Source: Gammaproteobacteria bacterium (lineage in GTDB: Bacteria; Gemmatimonadota; Gemmatimonadetes; Longimicrobiales; Gaopeijiaceae). From it: a stretch of DNA of 64,000 nt. The DNA lies in the NCBI GenBank assembly GCA_028820325.1, contig JAPPJO010000082.1:54885-118884 (forward strand). The letters run 5' to 3'. Below, piece by piece: positions 38,130 through 47,231 of this stretch (the first letter of the stretch is position 1; every line of letters starts with the position of its first letter). Below the pieces are notes generated by a model. That model was not told the DNA's origin and ran no database searches. It saw nothing but the letters and a program-made list of their open reading frames with translations. The position numbers and the translations under genes were made by a program.

Positions 38130-40501
38130 CGAGGGTCCGCGTGGTCGCGGCCGGGCCTGCGCGGGCGGACGTGCGCGGTGGTTTGCCGGTGGGTCGGCGT
38201 TGCAAAGGCAGCCGCCTCGCGCGGCTGGCGGTTGCGGCGTTCGCCGTCGCGGTGAGTCCCGCCCTCGCCAGCCCGCAGGCCGCTCCCGACAGTGCGGACG
38301 CTTCTCTGCACGGAACAATCACCGGGGTCTTCCGGGAGCGCATCGGCGTACTCCCGCACGCGCTGCTGGCGGTCGAGACGCCGGCGGGCCGGCGGTGGGT
38401 GCAGGCGGGCGAGAATGGCCGGTACTTCCTGGGCGGACTTCGGTCCGGTGTGGTCACCTTGCGCGTGCGCCATCCCGGCTACGAGGCGATCGCGGTCGAA
38501 GTCACCCTGGCTGCCGGCGCGTCCGTGGGCGTCGACCTGGAGCTCACCGGCCGGCCGCTGCGCCTCGACCCGGTGGAGGTCCGGGCCGACCGGCTGATCG
38601 GAGAGAGCACCGGCGAGGGCGAGCCCGGACGACCACGGCCCATCCCGGAACTGGAGATCCAGGCGCTCGACCTGACCCCGGGGGTGGGGGACCCGGCGCT
38701 GGCCGCGGCGGTGCGCGCGCTTCCCGGCAACGATCCCGCCAGCGCCACCGACGTGCTCTACCTGAGGGGCTCCACCGCCGACATGAAGCTCGTCCTGCTC
38801 GACGGAGCGCCGGTGTACACCCCGTTTCACGTGGCGGGCCTGATGCCCGGATTCGAGCCGGCGTTGCTGGGAGCCGCCGCGCTCCACCGGGGCGGGGCCC
38901 CCGCGCGCTACGACGGCGGCCTGACCCACATCCTCGACCTCCGCACGCGCTCGCCCCGCCGCGACCGGGTGCGCGCCTCGGCGGCGCTCGATCTGCTCAC
39001 CGCGTCGGGCGCGTTCGAGGGGCCGCTGGGCGCACGGGGCGGGTTCCTCGCCTCGGCGCGCGGGCTCCACGATGTCGGATCGGGACCGCTGGGGGGCGAC
39101 CGTCCCTACGGATACTCCGATCTTCTGCTCGCGGCGGAGTACGAGCCCGGCGACGACCATCGCGTAGGAGTTACCGCCTTCCGCAATTCCGAAGCGGTGC
39201 TGCTCGACTACGAAGCCGCGCCCGACGATGCCACCTGGTCGAACCGCGCTCTCTCGCTCAGCTACGAAGGCGCCGCCGGAGGTGCCCGCGTGCGCGCGCT
39301 GGCGGCCGCCAGCGACTACGACGCCTCGCTCCCCCTCCAGCCGGCGAGTACTGACTCGGTGCCCGCGGCCGCCCCGCTGCTTGCGACCGGCGCCAACCGG
39401 CGTGTTCGGCTGCTTGCCGAGGTGGAATGGGGAGGGGGTGCCGCGCGCACCGTTGTCGGCCTGTCCCACAATTCCATCGAGGCGGAGTACGGCGCGCGCG
39501 CTCCAGCCGCCGGTGCGAGCACAACGGCGAACGCCACCCACACCACCACCGGGCTCCACATCGACGCCGTTCGCCTGCTCGCGCCGGAGGTCACGCTGCG
39601 CGCTGGCGTGCGCGCCGACCTCTTCCCGGATGGCGAACTGGCCCTGGCGCCCCGTGCCCGTCTCGCCTGGGCCTTCGATCCCCGCGCGCTCCTGAGCGTG
39701 GCAGTCGGACGCTACCACCAACCCACGCGCACCCCGGACGTGGAGGTCGAGCGCACGCTCCAGGAGGTCGTGGCCTCCGACCTGTCCGCGCCCCAGCTTC
39801 TCCCTGTGGCCCGGGCAGACCACGTCGTCGTTTCGCTCGACCAGCTACTCGCCGGGCGCGTGCGCCTCGGGCTGCACGGCTACTGGAAGGGGTACGAGGG
39901 TTTGGCGGCGGCATCGAGCTCGAGCGGAGGCGCATCGATCCGCAGTTCCGGGGTGGATCTCCGCCTGAGCAGCGCCGGAGAGCGCGAGGTGATCTGGCTC
40001 GGATACGGACTCTCCTGGTTCTGGTCCGACCGCGACCTGTCCGGGTACAGCCGCGACTTCGCAGGCCGCCACCTGCTCACCGCGGGGGTGGCGAGCGAGC
40101 TCTGGGGACCCGTGCGCGGGGAATTCCGCCTGGCCTACGGGGCCGGCCTTCCGTACACCGCCATTCCCTTCCGCTCTTTTGGCCTGGACCAGGAGGCGGC
40201 CGCGCCCACCGCACCGCTGGAGCCCACTACAACCCCGCCCCAGCCTCCCGTCGCCATCGACTCACCCCTTCTGGAAGGACTGGACGACGCCTTTCTCCGA
40301 CTCGACTTTGAACTGCACGCCCGGCTGACCGCCCAGTGGGGCGGGCATGACTGGAGCGTCCGCCCCTATCTGCGCGTGCTCAACGCCCTGCAACGCCGCG
40401 ACGCCCTCTTCTACGCCTTCCAACCCTGGCGCGCGGATTCCCTGACCCCGCTCGCGGAGCGTCCCTTCCTGCCCGTGATCGGGGTCGCGATCACGTTCTG
40501 A
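38126..40501 (+). CDS. TonB-dependent receptor with carboxypeptidase-regulatory-like N-domain
   Basis: The likely start is the TTG at 38126 overlapping the anti-sigma stop (TTGA); GTGs at 38141 and 38171 are alternatives, all before the signal segment LARLAVAAFAVAVSPALAS. Next is a CarboxypepD_reg-like domain (LHGTITGVFRERIGVLPHALLAVETPAGRRW), a plug domain (DPVEVRADRL, DVLYLRGSTADMKLVLLDGAPVYTPFHVAGLMPGFEP) and a beta-barrel ending in VIGVAITF, with a terminal Phe. About 790 residues, a compact receptor. Third gene of the sigma/anti-sigma operon, so import of its ligand may be linked to transcription control. Confidence 0.85.
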   Translation: MTRVRVVAAGPARADVRGGLPVGRRCKGSRLARLAVAAFAVAVSPALASPQAAPDSADASLHGTITGVFRERIGVLPHALLAVETPAGRRWVQAGENGRYFLGGLRSGVVTLRVRHPGYEAIAVEVTLAAGASVGVDLELTGRPLRLDPVEVRADRLIGESTGEGEPGRPRPIPELEIQALDLTPGVGDPALAAAVRALPGNDPASATDVLYLRGSTADMKLVLLDGAPVYTPFHVAGLMPGFEPALLGAAALHRGGAPARYDGGLTHILDLRTRSPRRDRVRASAALDLLTASGAFEGPLGARGGFLASARGLHDVGSGPLGGDRPYGYSDLLLAAEYEPGDDHRVGVTAFRNSEAVLLDYEAAPDDATWSNRALSLSYEGAAGGARVRALAAASDYDASLPLQPASTDSVPAAAPLLATGANRRVRLLAEVEWGGGAARTVVGLSHNSIEAEYGARAPAAGASTTANATHTTTGLHIDAVRLLAPEVTLRAGVRADLFPDGELALAPRARLAWAFDPRALLSVAVGRYHQPTRTPDVEVERTLQEVVASDLSAPQLLPVARADHVVVSLDQLLAGRVRLGLHGYWKGYEGLAAASSSSGGASIRSSGVDLRLSSAGEREVIWLGYGLSWFWSDRDLSGYSRDFAGRHLLTAGVASELWGPVRGEFRLAYGAGLPYTAIPFRSFGLDQEAAAPTAPLEPTTTPPQPPVAIDSPLLEGLDDAFLRLDFELHARLTAQWGGHDWSVRPYLRVLNALQRRDALFYAFQPWRADSLTPLAERPFLPVIGVAITF

Positions 40502-40667
40502 CGCCCCACCCTTACATCCTCGCGTTCGCCGCCGTGGGGGTCGTCGGCGGATGGTGGCGTCTCGCCATCGGTCATCCGTCACAAACCGGGCTTCCCGGTC
40601 GCTCTCCAGATGAATGCCGCGGTTCATCCGCGGGCTGATCCATCCATCAAGAACGTGGCCGAAAAAA

Positions 40668-42173
40668 ATGTCTCAGAATACGACCAGCAAGCCCCAGCAT
40701 CGCATCCCGGCGTCCATCGCCGTCCTGATTGCCTCCCTTCTGACCTTCTCTCCCCTCAGTGCCCAGCTCATCCCCATCCGCACCGTCCCGGTCGCGAGCG
40801 GCGACCAGTTTCTCACGGTGCCGTCGGAAACTCTGGGGATGGCCGGCACGACCATCGCCGTGGACGACTCGGTTGCCGACCTGTGGTCGAATCCTGCGAA
40901 GGGTGTGTTCATCGACGAGCCTGTCATCATCGGAGCCCCGACCTTCTTCGGTGTGTCCGACGAAGGCGGCGGGGGAAAGACGTTCCCCTTCACGGGCCTC
41001 CTGCGGGACGGTGACTGGTTCGGAGGGGCCTCGGTCGCGCTCCAGCAGCTGAGCGGCAGCGAGCGGGGCCGCTTCGGGCCGTTCTTCGACGGCTTCTGGC
41101 CGGGTCCGTTCAACCGCCTGTCGGAGCGGTCGGCGCGCAACCTGTACGGGCGCGCGGCCATCGGGCGGAAGCTGGCCGAATCGGACTGGTCGGTGGGGCT
41201 CGCCGTTTTCCGGGCGGGTCTGAACATGATGACCGGCGTGGACCAGCTCTACGCGGGAGCCGACCGCATCGACCAGCAGGGCGCGGTCACCGACCTGCGC
41301 GCGGGCGTCTTCCGTGATGGAGAACGGGACCGCGTCGGCTTCACGCTGATCCACAACCGGGTTTCGATGGAGCATGAGGTGCACTACGCCGACATCGTCG
41401 CCCGGGACACCATCACCTGGGAACCCACGTTCGAGTTCCGGGAGGAGCTCAACGAGGACAGGACCCGCACCCTGGGCGGGCACCTCGAGTGGGACCGGAA
41501 GCTGGGGGCAGAAGGATGGAGCATCGGCGCGACCCTGACCGCGAACCACAAATCGCATCCCAAGATCCCCAACTACGAGATCCAGAACATCCCGCGCGAC
41601 CCGGGAACGACCTGGGCCTATGAAATGGGGTTCGGCATCGGGCGCCACCTGAAGTCGACCTCCTTCGGCATCGACGTCGCCTACCAGCCCATCTGGAGCC
41701 ACACCTGGCAGGAGGCCGATAGCCGCATGGAAACGCCCAGGGGCGTCCTCGAAATCGGCGACATGACGATCGAGAACCACTTCACCTTTTCGAACGTCGT
41801 GCTCCGGTCCGGGATCTCACAGCGCTACGACAGGTTCGGCTTCCAGTTGGGTCTGGAGGCGCGGTCCTACGCCTATCACCTGGAGCAGGACGACCATGTC
41901 GAAGCCACTTCGCGCGATCAGGACGAGGCGTGGACCGAGTGGACGCCCTCCTTCGGGGTCCAGTTTCGCACCAGCGACTTCGAGCTGCACTCGAGCACTC
42001 GCATCACCTCGGGCACCGGCTTTCCGGGCATCGATGACTTCTTCGTCCAGGAGGACATGGCGCTTGCGGCCCCGTCGTCCCCGGACTTCATCGCCGCGCC
42101 CCGGGGCGCGCTGACTCTACAGGATGTCACCGTGCTGACCCATCAGATCTGGATCCGGGTGCCGATTCGCTGA
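40668..42173 (+). CDS. Exported outer-membrane barrel-like protein
   Basis: From the ATG at 40668, 501 residues with a signal peptide (IPASIAVLIASLLTFSPLSAQ). After it comes SETLGMAGTTIAVDDSVADLWSNPAKG, a PorV/FadL-like opening (in FadL-type barrels a G-x-A-G/M-T-x-A...D-x-A-x-x-W-x-N-P-A block marks the N-terminal strand). The rest is alternating strands with many Arg/Trp/Tyr and ends in IWIRVPIR. Likely a monomeric outer-membrane beta-barrel; substrate unknown. It is separated from the TonB receptor by 166 bp and may have its own promoter. Confidence 0.7.
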   Translation: MSQNTTSKPQHRIPASIAVLIASLLTFSPLSAQLIPIRTVPVASGDQFLTVPSETLGMAGTTIAVDDSVADLWSNPAKGVFIDEPVIIGAPTFFGVSDEGGGGKTFPFTGLLRDGDWFGGASVALQQLSGSERGRFGPFFDGFWPGPFNRLSERSARNLYGRAAIGRKLAESDWSVGLAVFRAGLNMMTGVDQLYAGADRIDQQGAVTDLRAGVFRDGERDRVGFTLIHNRVSMEHEVHYADIVARDTITWEPTFEFREELNEDRTRTLGGHLEWDRKLGAEGWSIGATLTANHKSHPKIPNYEIQNIPRDPGTTWAYEMGFGIGRHLKSTSFGIDVAYQPIWSHTWQEADSRMETPRGVLEIGDMTIENHFTFSNVVLRSGISQRYDRFGFQLGLEARSYAYHLEQDDHVEATSRDQDEAWTEWTPSFGVQFRTSDFELHSSTRITSGTGFPGIDDFFVQEDMALAAPSSPDFIAAPRGALTLQDVTVLTHQIWIRVPIR

Positions 42174-42290
42174 TTCGACCCGGCCCGCGCCATCGCCACG
42201 CTGGACCTGCGCGACTTCGGTGCCGTAATAGTCGTCAGGTGGGCCGGAGCTGTGGCCGAGGGATTTCCAGGAGCTGGCGACGAGAGCAAC

Positions 42291-43013
42291 ATGATCTCGG
42301 TGATCGTCCCCGCACATGACGAAGAGGCATGGCTCCCGGCCACCCTCGACTCCATCCGGACCGCGGCGGATCACGTCCGCGCGCGATCCGGCGTAGACGT
42401 CGAAACCATCGTCGTCGACAACGGCAGCACGGACGACACCGCTGCCGTCGCACGGGACCGGGGCGCGACCGTCGTTCACGAGCCCGTCCGGAGCATCGGT
42501 CGCGCGCGCAACACGGGGGCGCGCCATGCGTTGGGCGAGGTGCTGGTGTTCGTGGACGCCGACGTTCACATCCGGCGCACCCTCCTCGACGTCATCCACG
42601 AGACCATGCTCGATCCGCGATGCCTCGGCGGCGGCGTGGACACCGAGCACCATCCCCGGCGTCTCCTCGTCCGTCTGCATCTGCGGGCGTGGCGGGTGCT
42701 TGCCGCGGTGATCCCGCTGGTGCAGGGGGCCACCCAGTTCTGCCGCAGGTCCGCGTTCGAGGAAGTGGGAGGCTACCCGGAGGATGTCTGGATGGGCGAG
42801 GACACCGACTTCTACGGCAGGCTGAGGAGGCTCGCCAGGAAGACGCGGGGGACGGTCCGGCTGATCCGTGCGCCGCGCGTGAAACCCTCCAGTCGCCGGT
42901 TCGACGAGTGGCCTCTGTGGAAGACACTGGTCTGGACCAACCCGCTCTTCATAGCGCTCTTCCGGCGCTGGAAGGCCGCTTGGGGGGGCTGGTACGCCCG
43001 CCCGGTGCGGTAG
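42291..43013 (+). CDS. Family 2 glycosyltransferase
   Basis: The ATG at 42291 gives 240 residues. GT-A motifs: MISVIVPAHDEEAWLPATLDSI at the start, VDNGSTDDTAAVARDRGATVV (about 43-64), GRARNTGARHALGEVLVFVDADVHI with the DxD-equivalent DAD, then QFCRRSAFEEVGGYPEDVWMGEDTDFYGRLRR, carrying the catalytic E-D-T-D. GT2 enzymes transfer sugars from nucleotide donors to lipids, glycans or proteins. No other sugar-polymer genes are adjacent, so the acceptor is unknown. Confidence 0.88.
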   Translation: MISVIVPAHDEEAWLPATLDSIRTAADHVRARSGVDVETIVVDNGSTDDTAAVARDRGATVVHEPVRSIGRARNTGARHALGEVLVFVDADVHIRRTLLDVIHETMLDPRCLGGGVDTEHHPRRLLVRLHLRAWRVLAAVIPLVQGATQFCRRSAFEEVGGYPEDVWMGEDTDFYGRLRRLARKTRGTVRLIRAPRVKPSSRRFDEWPLWKTLVWTNPLFIALFRRWKAAWGGWYARPVR

Positions 43014-43112
43014 ACCGTCCCGCGCGGCAGACATTCGTCGGGTGCGGGCGAGACGCCCGTCGCGTACGGCAGATGCCCTCCCGGTTGGGGGTAGACGCCC
43101 CGCCGACCGACC

Positions 43113-43598
43113 TCAAAGCGATCCGGCGAGCGCCTCCAGCTGGTCGGCGGCCATGCCCCAGCCCTCGTGGAAGCCCATCCGCTCGTGCTCCCTGAGTGCT
43201 TCCTCATCCCAGTGCATCGCGTTCGCGGTGTAGCGGGTCCGGCCATCGCCCGCATCCTCCAGGAGTACCTCCGAGACCATGAAGGCGCGTCCGCTCGGGA
43301 TCCAGCCGGGCACGAAGGCGTCGGTGGTCTTCAGCCGGCGCATCGGCTTGACTTCAAGCACGACCCCCATCTCCTCGAACCTCTCGCCGTCCGGACCGTT
43401 CATCACGAGTGAGAACTCGCCCCCGGGTTCGAGTTCGATGCAGGCGTCGGTGACGTACCAGGGCTTCGGGCAGAACCACTGCTCCAGAAGCTCCGGCTCG
43501 GTCCAGCAGCGCCAGACGTTGTCGACCGCGGCATCGATCAGGCGCTCGAGCGTGAGAACGTGGGCGGGACCGGGTCTGCGTTCGGTCGGCGCCGTCAT
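43113..43598 (-). CDS. SRPBCC (AHSA1-type) family protein
   Basis: A 161-residue START-like protein. It opens with VLTLERLIDAAVDNVWRCWTEPELLEQWFCPKPW, the typical first strand/helix of Activator-of-Hsp90 homologues, and later has GEFSLVMNGPDGERFEEMGVVLEV and a C-terminal helix GFHEGWGMAADQLEAL. These small proteins have a hydrophobic ligand cavity; specific functions are rarely known. It starts 10 bp after a DUF2007-like gene on the same strand. Confidence 0.85.
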   Translation of the reverse strand: MTAPTERRPGPAHVLTLERLIDAAVDNVWRCWTEPELLEQWFCPKPWYVTDACIELEPGGEFSLVMNGPDGERFEEMGVVLEVKPMRRLKTTDAFVPGWIPSGRAFMVSEVLLEDAGDGRTRYTANAMHWDEEALREHERMGFHEGWGMAADQLEALAGSL

Positions 43599-43608
43599 GG
43601 CTTGCTCC

Positions 43609-43848
43609 TCACTCCAGCAGCTCTTCCGCCTGCTCCAGATCTTCTACTCTGACCAGCAGCCGGGCCGGGTTCGCGAACGCCATGCCGATCTCGGAGCCTC
43701 CGGAATCGTCGACCTGCAGCATGCAGGGGATTCCCGCCGCATCGAGGACGGCGCGCGCCACTTCGCCCTGGTAGCGGTAGCTGAAGGTGCGGACCACGGC
43801 GACGTCGTGATGAAGGCTGCGCCGATAGGGAGGCCGCCTCCTGGTCAC
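43609..43848 (-). CDS. DUF2007-type small protein
   Basis: From the GTG at 43848 (GGAGG 10 nt upstream), 79 residues; an internal GTG at 43797 is also possible. The sequence VAVVRTFSYRYQGEVARAVLDAAGIPC followed by AFANPARLLVRVEDLEQAEELL matches DUF2007, a ferredoxin-like-fold domain sometimes called putative signal-transducing protein. Ends 10 bp before the SRPBCC gene. Lies 76 bp downstream of the GH4 operon. Confidence 0.72.
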   Translation of the reverse strand: MTRRRPPYRRSLHHDVAVVRTFSYRYQGEVARAVLDAAGIPCMLQVDDSGGSEIGMAFANPARLLVRVEDLEQAEELLE

Positions 43849-43924
43849 GGTGCCATGCCTCCGCCCGGAAGGTCCCCCGAAAAATCCGCCCCCGCGGAGT
43901 CCCGATTCATCGTCCGCCCGTCCG

Positions 43925-45397
43925 CTACCATTCCATCTCCGGCAGCACATCGCCCTGCACGCGGAACATCTCGTTGATGACGTTGACCGCGGCACGATAG
44001 GAATGGGTCGTGGGATCGAGCATCAGCGCCTGGAGCAGCGTCGCTCGTGAGCCTGTGTCGAAGGCGTCAACGAGGAGCTGGTGGATGCTGGTCTGGGTAC
44101 GCAGCAAGGACAGGATCCCCTCGGGGAGGCGCTTCATGCTCCGCGGATGGAGCCCGCGTGCGTCCACGCGCGCCGGTACTTCGACGACGGAGCCGTCGGG
44201 GAGGCCGGGGACGTGGCCCTGGTTCGGGATGTTGACCGCGTCGAGATAGGTGTCGACGCCGCAGAGGATGCCCTCCAGGAGCGGGACGGCCAATTCGCCG
44301 GAGGGGGTCAGAGGGCCGGGGAAGTCCAGTCCGCCGGCGTCGTTCCCGGATCCCTCATGCGCGCGCCCCGAGGCTCCCTCTGCGTTGCCGGATTCTGCTT
44401 CCGCGCGCGCCGCCCGCGCCTCGGCCGCCGCTGCCCTCTGCTCCCGGGTCGGCTTCATGCGGGGCACCGGTCCGCCCGGAAACGCGGGCATGTCGGTGGG
44501 ATGGTCTGCGAGGTTGTAGATCCAGGTCGGCACCTCGCCGGTCTCCCAGGGCGCGCCCTCGACGGGGTCGTAGAAGAACTGCACGACGCTGCTGCCGAGG
44601 AATTCCTGCGCCCATCCCAGATACTCGCCGATGTGGTTGGCTCCCGGGCTGGGGAACCGGCCGAAGATGCGGAAGAGGATGCGGCTGAGGGCGATCTCGT
44701 CCCAGTCGTGCAGCAGATGGGCCTCGCGCTCGCGCTTCTTCAAGCGGGGATACAGGTCCTCGCCGGTTTCGCGGTCGTGCACCGACTCGAACCAGGTAAA
44801 GTGGTTGATGCCGCTGGCGCGGGCGTCGAGCTGTCCGGTTGGGACGCCGAGGATGCGGGCCATCTGCTCGATGCCGTGAAAGACGCCGTGGCAGAGACCC
44901 ACCACGCGCACGTCCGTGAGCCGGGACTGGGCCTCGCACAGCTTGGTGAGGGGGTTGGTGTAGTTGAGGAGCCACGCGCCGGGACAATGTCTTTCCATCG
45001 CGCGCGCGACGTCCACGCAGGGGCCCATGTTGCGGAGCGCATGGAAAAGCCCGCCCGGGCCGCCGTTCTCGCCGTAGATCTGCGGGAAGCCGAAGGTGCG
45101 CGGAATGTGGAAGTCCTGGGCCCAGTAGAAGTAGCGGTCCAGTTCGATGGCCATCACGACCGCGTCGGCTCCCGGGAGCGCGTCGGCGAGGCGGGTCGTG
45201 ACGGACAGCCGCGGCGAGCAGCCCAGGCGCCCGGCGACGGCTTCCGCGTAGCCCTTCATCCGCGGGAGGTCGGAGGCGTCCAGGTCCATGAGGACGATGT
45301 CGAGTCCGTTCTCGCAGAGCGGGTCGCTCAGAAGCAGGTCGCGGATGGACGCGGGTCCGAACTCGCGGCTTCCGGCGCCGACCAGGACGACTTTCAT
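43925..45397 (-). CDS. GH4 family NAD-dependent glycosidase
   Basis: The ATG at 45397 gives 490 residues and overlaps the symporter stop by 4 nt. An N-terminal Rossmann fold (MKVVLVGAGSREFGPASIRDLL) is followed by GH4 signatures: NYTNPLTKLCEA, GLCHGVFHGIEQMA (metal-binding Cys/His), SGINHFTWF and PSPGANHIGEYL. GH4 enzymes use NAD+ and Mn2+ in a redox-elimination mechanism on alpha- or beta-glycosides or galacturonides. An unusual Ala/Glu/Gly-rich stretch of about 45 residues (AAAEARAARAEAESGN and on, near residue 330) looks like an insertion loop. In operon with a sodium symporter and a PIG-L deacetylase. Confidence 0.88.
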   Translation of the reverse strand: MKVVLVGAGSREFGPASIRDLLLSDPLCENGLDIVLMDLDASDLPRMKGYAEAVAGRLGCSPRLSVTTRLADALPGADAVVMAIELDRYFYWAQDFHIPRTFGFPQIYGENGGPGGLFHALRNMGPCVDVARAMERHCPGAWLLNYTNPLTKLCEAQSRLTDVRVVGLCHGVFHGIEQMARILGVPTGQLDARASGINHFTWFESVHDRETGEDLYPRLKKREREAHLLHDWDEIALSRILFRIFGRFPSPGANHIGEYLGWAQEFLGSSVVQFFYDPVEGAPWETGEVPTWIYNLADHPTDMPAFPGGPVPRMKPTREQRAAAAEARAARAEAESGNAEGASGRAHEGSGNDAGGLDFPGPLTPSGELAVPLLEGILCGVDTYLDAVNIPNQGHVPGLPDGSVVEVPARVDARGLHPRSMKRLPEGILSLLRTQTSIHQLLVDAFDTGSRATLLQALMLDPTTHSYRAAVNVINEMFRVQGDVLPEMEW

Positions 45398-47208
45398 TGA
45401 GTGGCTTCCTTCATTGAGCTGGTGGGCGCCTCGCCGACGTTGGCGTGGGCGCTTCGCACCGCCAGTGCTCCCGCGCCCAGCGAGACGACAACAAGAAGCG
45501 TGCCCGCGATGGCCTTGCCGGTCAGAAGATAACCGACGCCGAGCAGGCTGGCGTAGACGAAGAGTGCTCCGAGCAGGAAACCCATCCACATGCGGCCCGC
45601 CGACGGGTCGTTCGAGGTGATGCCGGTACGGCGCGCTACCCGGTCCCACCAGCCTCCCGGATGCACCCTCCGGTAGAAGCCGTCCAGCACTTCGTCGGAC
45701 TCGGGCTTTGTCGCCAGGGCCACCACGACCCAGAGAACGGTGCAGACGATCAGGATGACCACGCCGCGAACGAGGTCCATGCCGGGCGCGTACATGGCGT
45801 CAACGGTCTGAAGCACAGCCGCCGGGACCACGGGCTCGATCAGCCCGAGCAGCACCCGGGTGTTGGCCAGCACCACCGAGCCGGCCATGGCGGCGATCTC
45901 GGCCCAGGCGTTGACGCGCCACCAGTACCACCTGAGCAGCCAGACCAGCGCGATGCCGGCGGAAATCTCGATGATGTAGATCCAGCCGCGCTGGATGGAG
46001 TCCATTTGCCAGGCCACCAATGCGGCCACGCCGGCGAGTAGCACGACGGCGACCCGGGAGGCGGCCACGTAGTGGCGCTCGGAACGGCCGGGGCGCATGA
46101 AGCGCCGGTAGACGTCGTTGACCATGTACGACGCGCCCCAGCACAGGTGCGTGTCCATGGTGCTCATGAAGGCCGCCAGGAAAGTCGCGACCATCAGCCC
46201 CCTCAGTCCCGCGGGCATCAGCTCGCGGATCATCATGGGGTAGGCGAGCTCGGGGTCGGCGGCGAGCGCGGCGTCCATGGTCGCGGGGGGGAAGACCAGC
46301 AGCGATCCGAGACCGACGACGATCCACGGCCATGTAAGCAGGACCGTCCCGGCGAAGGCGAACCACAGCGACGCCTTCACCGCCTGGCGCTCGTCGCGGG
46401 TCGCGAACAGGCGCTGGGCCACGTACCCGTCACCCTGCCCGCTTCTCAGCCAGAGGATGCCGATGAGACAGATGAAGGAGACGATCTCGAGCGAGGACGC
46501 GTTGGCTGCGGTCGGCACCAGGTCGAGGGCGCCGGGAGGGGCCTGTGGGACGTTCCGGACGGCCTCCGCCATGGCGGCCGGGCCCCCGAAGCGGGTCAGC
46601 ACGATGCCGGCGAGGGTCAGCGCCCCCAGCATGCCGGCGATGAACTGGAGCAGGTCGGTGACCACGACCCCCCAGAGCCCCGAGGCCACGGTGTAGGCGA
46701 GCGCCAGCCCGCCGCAGACGGTCAGGGTGAAGGCGGGGTCCCACCCCAGCAGCACGCTGCTGAACTTCACCATCGCCAGCATGACCCAACCCATCACCAC
46801 GGCGTTGCGAAGGAATCCCTGGTAGATCGCCGAAAAGCCGCGCAGGATACGGGCGGGCGCGCCCCCGTAGCGGATCTCGATCACCTCGGCGTCGGTGAGC
46901 ACCCCGGCGCGGCGCCACAGGCGCGCGTAGAAGAAGGTCAGCATGAGGATGCCGGCCGCCTCGTACCACCAGAGCCAGTTGCCGAAGATGCCCTGCTGGC
47001 GCACCAGCGCGGCGGTGGCGAGGGGCGCGTCGCTGGCGAACCAGGTCGCGGCGATGGAGGTGCCCGCCAGCCACCAGGGGAGGGAGCGGCCCGCGACGAA
47101 ATAGTTCTCCACGCTGCCGCCCGCGCGCCGCGCCATGCCGAACCCGATGGCGAGGACCACGGCGCCGTAGACCGCGACGACGATCCAGTCGAGGGAGGTC
47201 AGGGCCAT
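45394..47208 (-). CDS. Sodium:solute symporter, sugar-type SSS
   Basis: A 604-residue, 13-15-helix SSS transporter. It has YFVAGRSLPWWLAGTSIAATWFASDAPLATAAL at the N-terminus, LAYTVASGLWGVVVTDLLQF (the SSS G-x-W-x-V-x-x-T-D signature) and AAFMSTMDTHLCWGASYMVNDVYRRFMRPG in the sodium-site region. Longer and distinct from the SSS gene at 1921. It ends 4 nt into the GH4 gene and starts 23 bp after the PIG-L gene, so probably imports the sugar released or hydrolysed by these neighbours. Substrate identity unknown. Confidence 0.88.
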   Translation of the reverse strand: MALTSLDWIVVAVYGAVVLAIGFGMARRAGGSVENYFVAGRSLPWWLAGTSIAATWFASDAPLATAALVRQQGIFGNWLWWYEAAGILMLTFFYARLWRRAGVLTDAEVIEIRYGGAPARILRGFSAIYQGFLRNAVVMGWVMLAMVKFSSVLLGWDPAFTLTVCGGLALAYTVASGLWGVVVTDLLQFIAGMLGALTLAGIVLTRFGGPAAMAEAVRNVPQAPPGALDLVPTAANASSLEIVSFICLIGILWLRSGQGDGYVAQRLFATRDERQAVKASLWFAFAGTVLLTWPWIVVGLGSLLVFPPATMDAALAADPELAYPMMIRELMPAGLRGLMVATFLAAFMSTMDTHLCWGASYMVNDVYRRFMRPGRSERHYVAASRVAVVLLAGVAALVAWQMDSIQRGWIYIIEISAGIALVWLLRWYWWRVNAWAEIAAMAGSVVLANTRVLLGLIEPVVPAAVLQTVDAMYAPGMDLVRGVVILIVCTVLWVVVALATKPESDEVLDGFYRRVHPGGWWDRVARRTGITSNDPSAGRMWMGFLLGALFVYASLLGVGYLLTGKAIAGTLLVVVSLGAGALAVRSAHANVGEAPTSSMKEATQ

Positions 47209-47231
47209 GGGTCAGGGGGTGGGCGCACCCT

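Noticed and set aside
40502..40560. Hairpin after the TonB receptor (GCCCCAC...GTGGGG)
   Set aside because: Loop of about 26 nt and imperfect stem; not convincing as a terminator.
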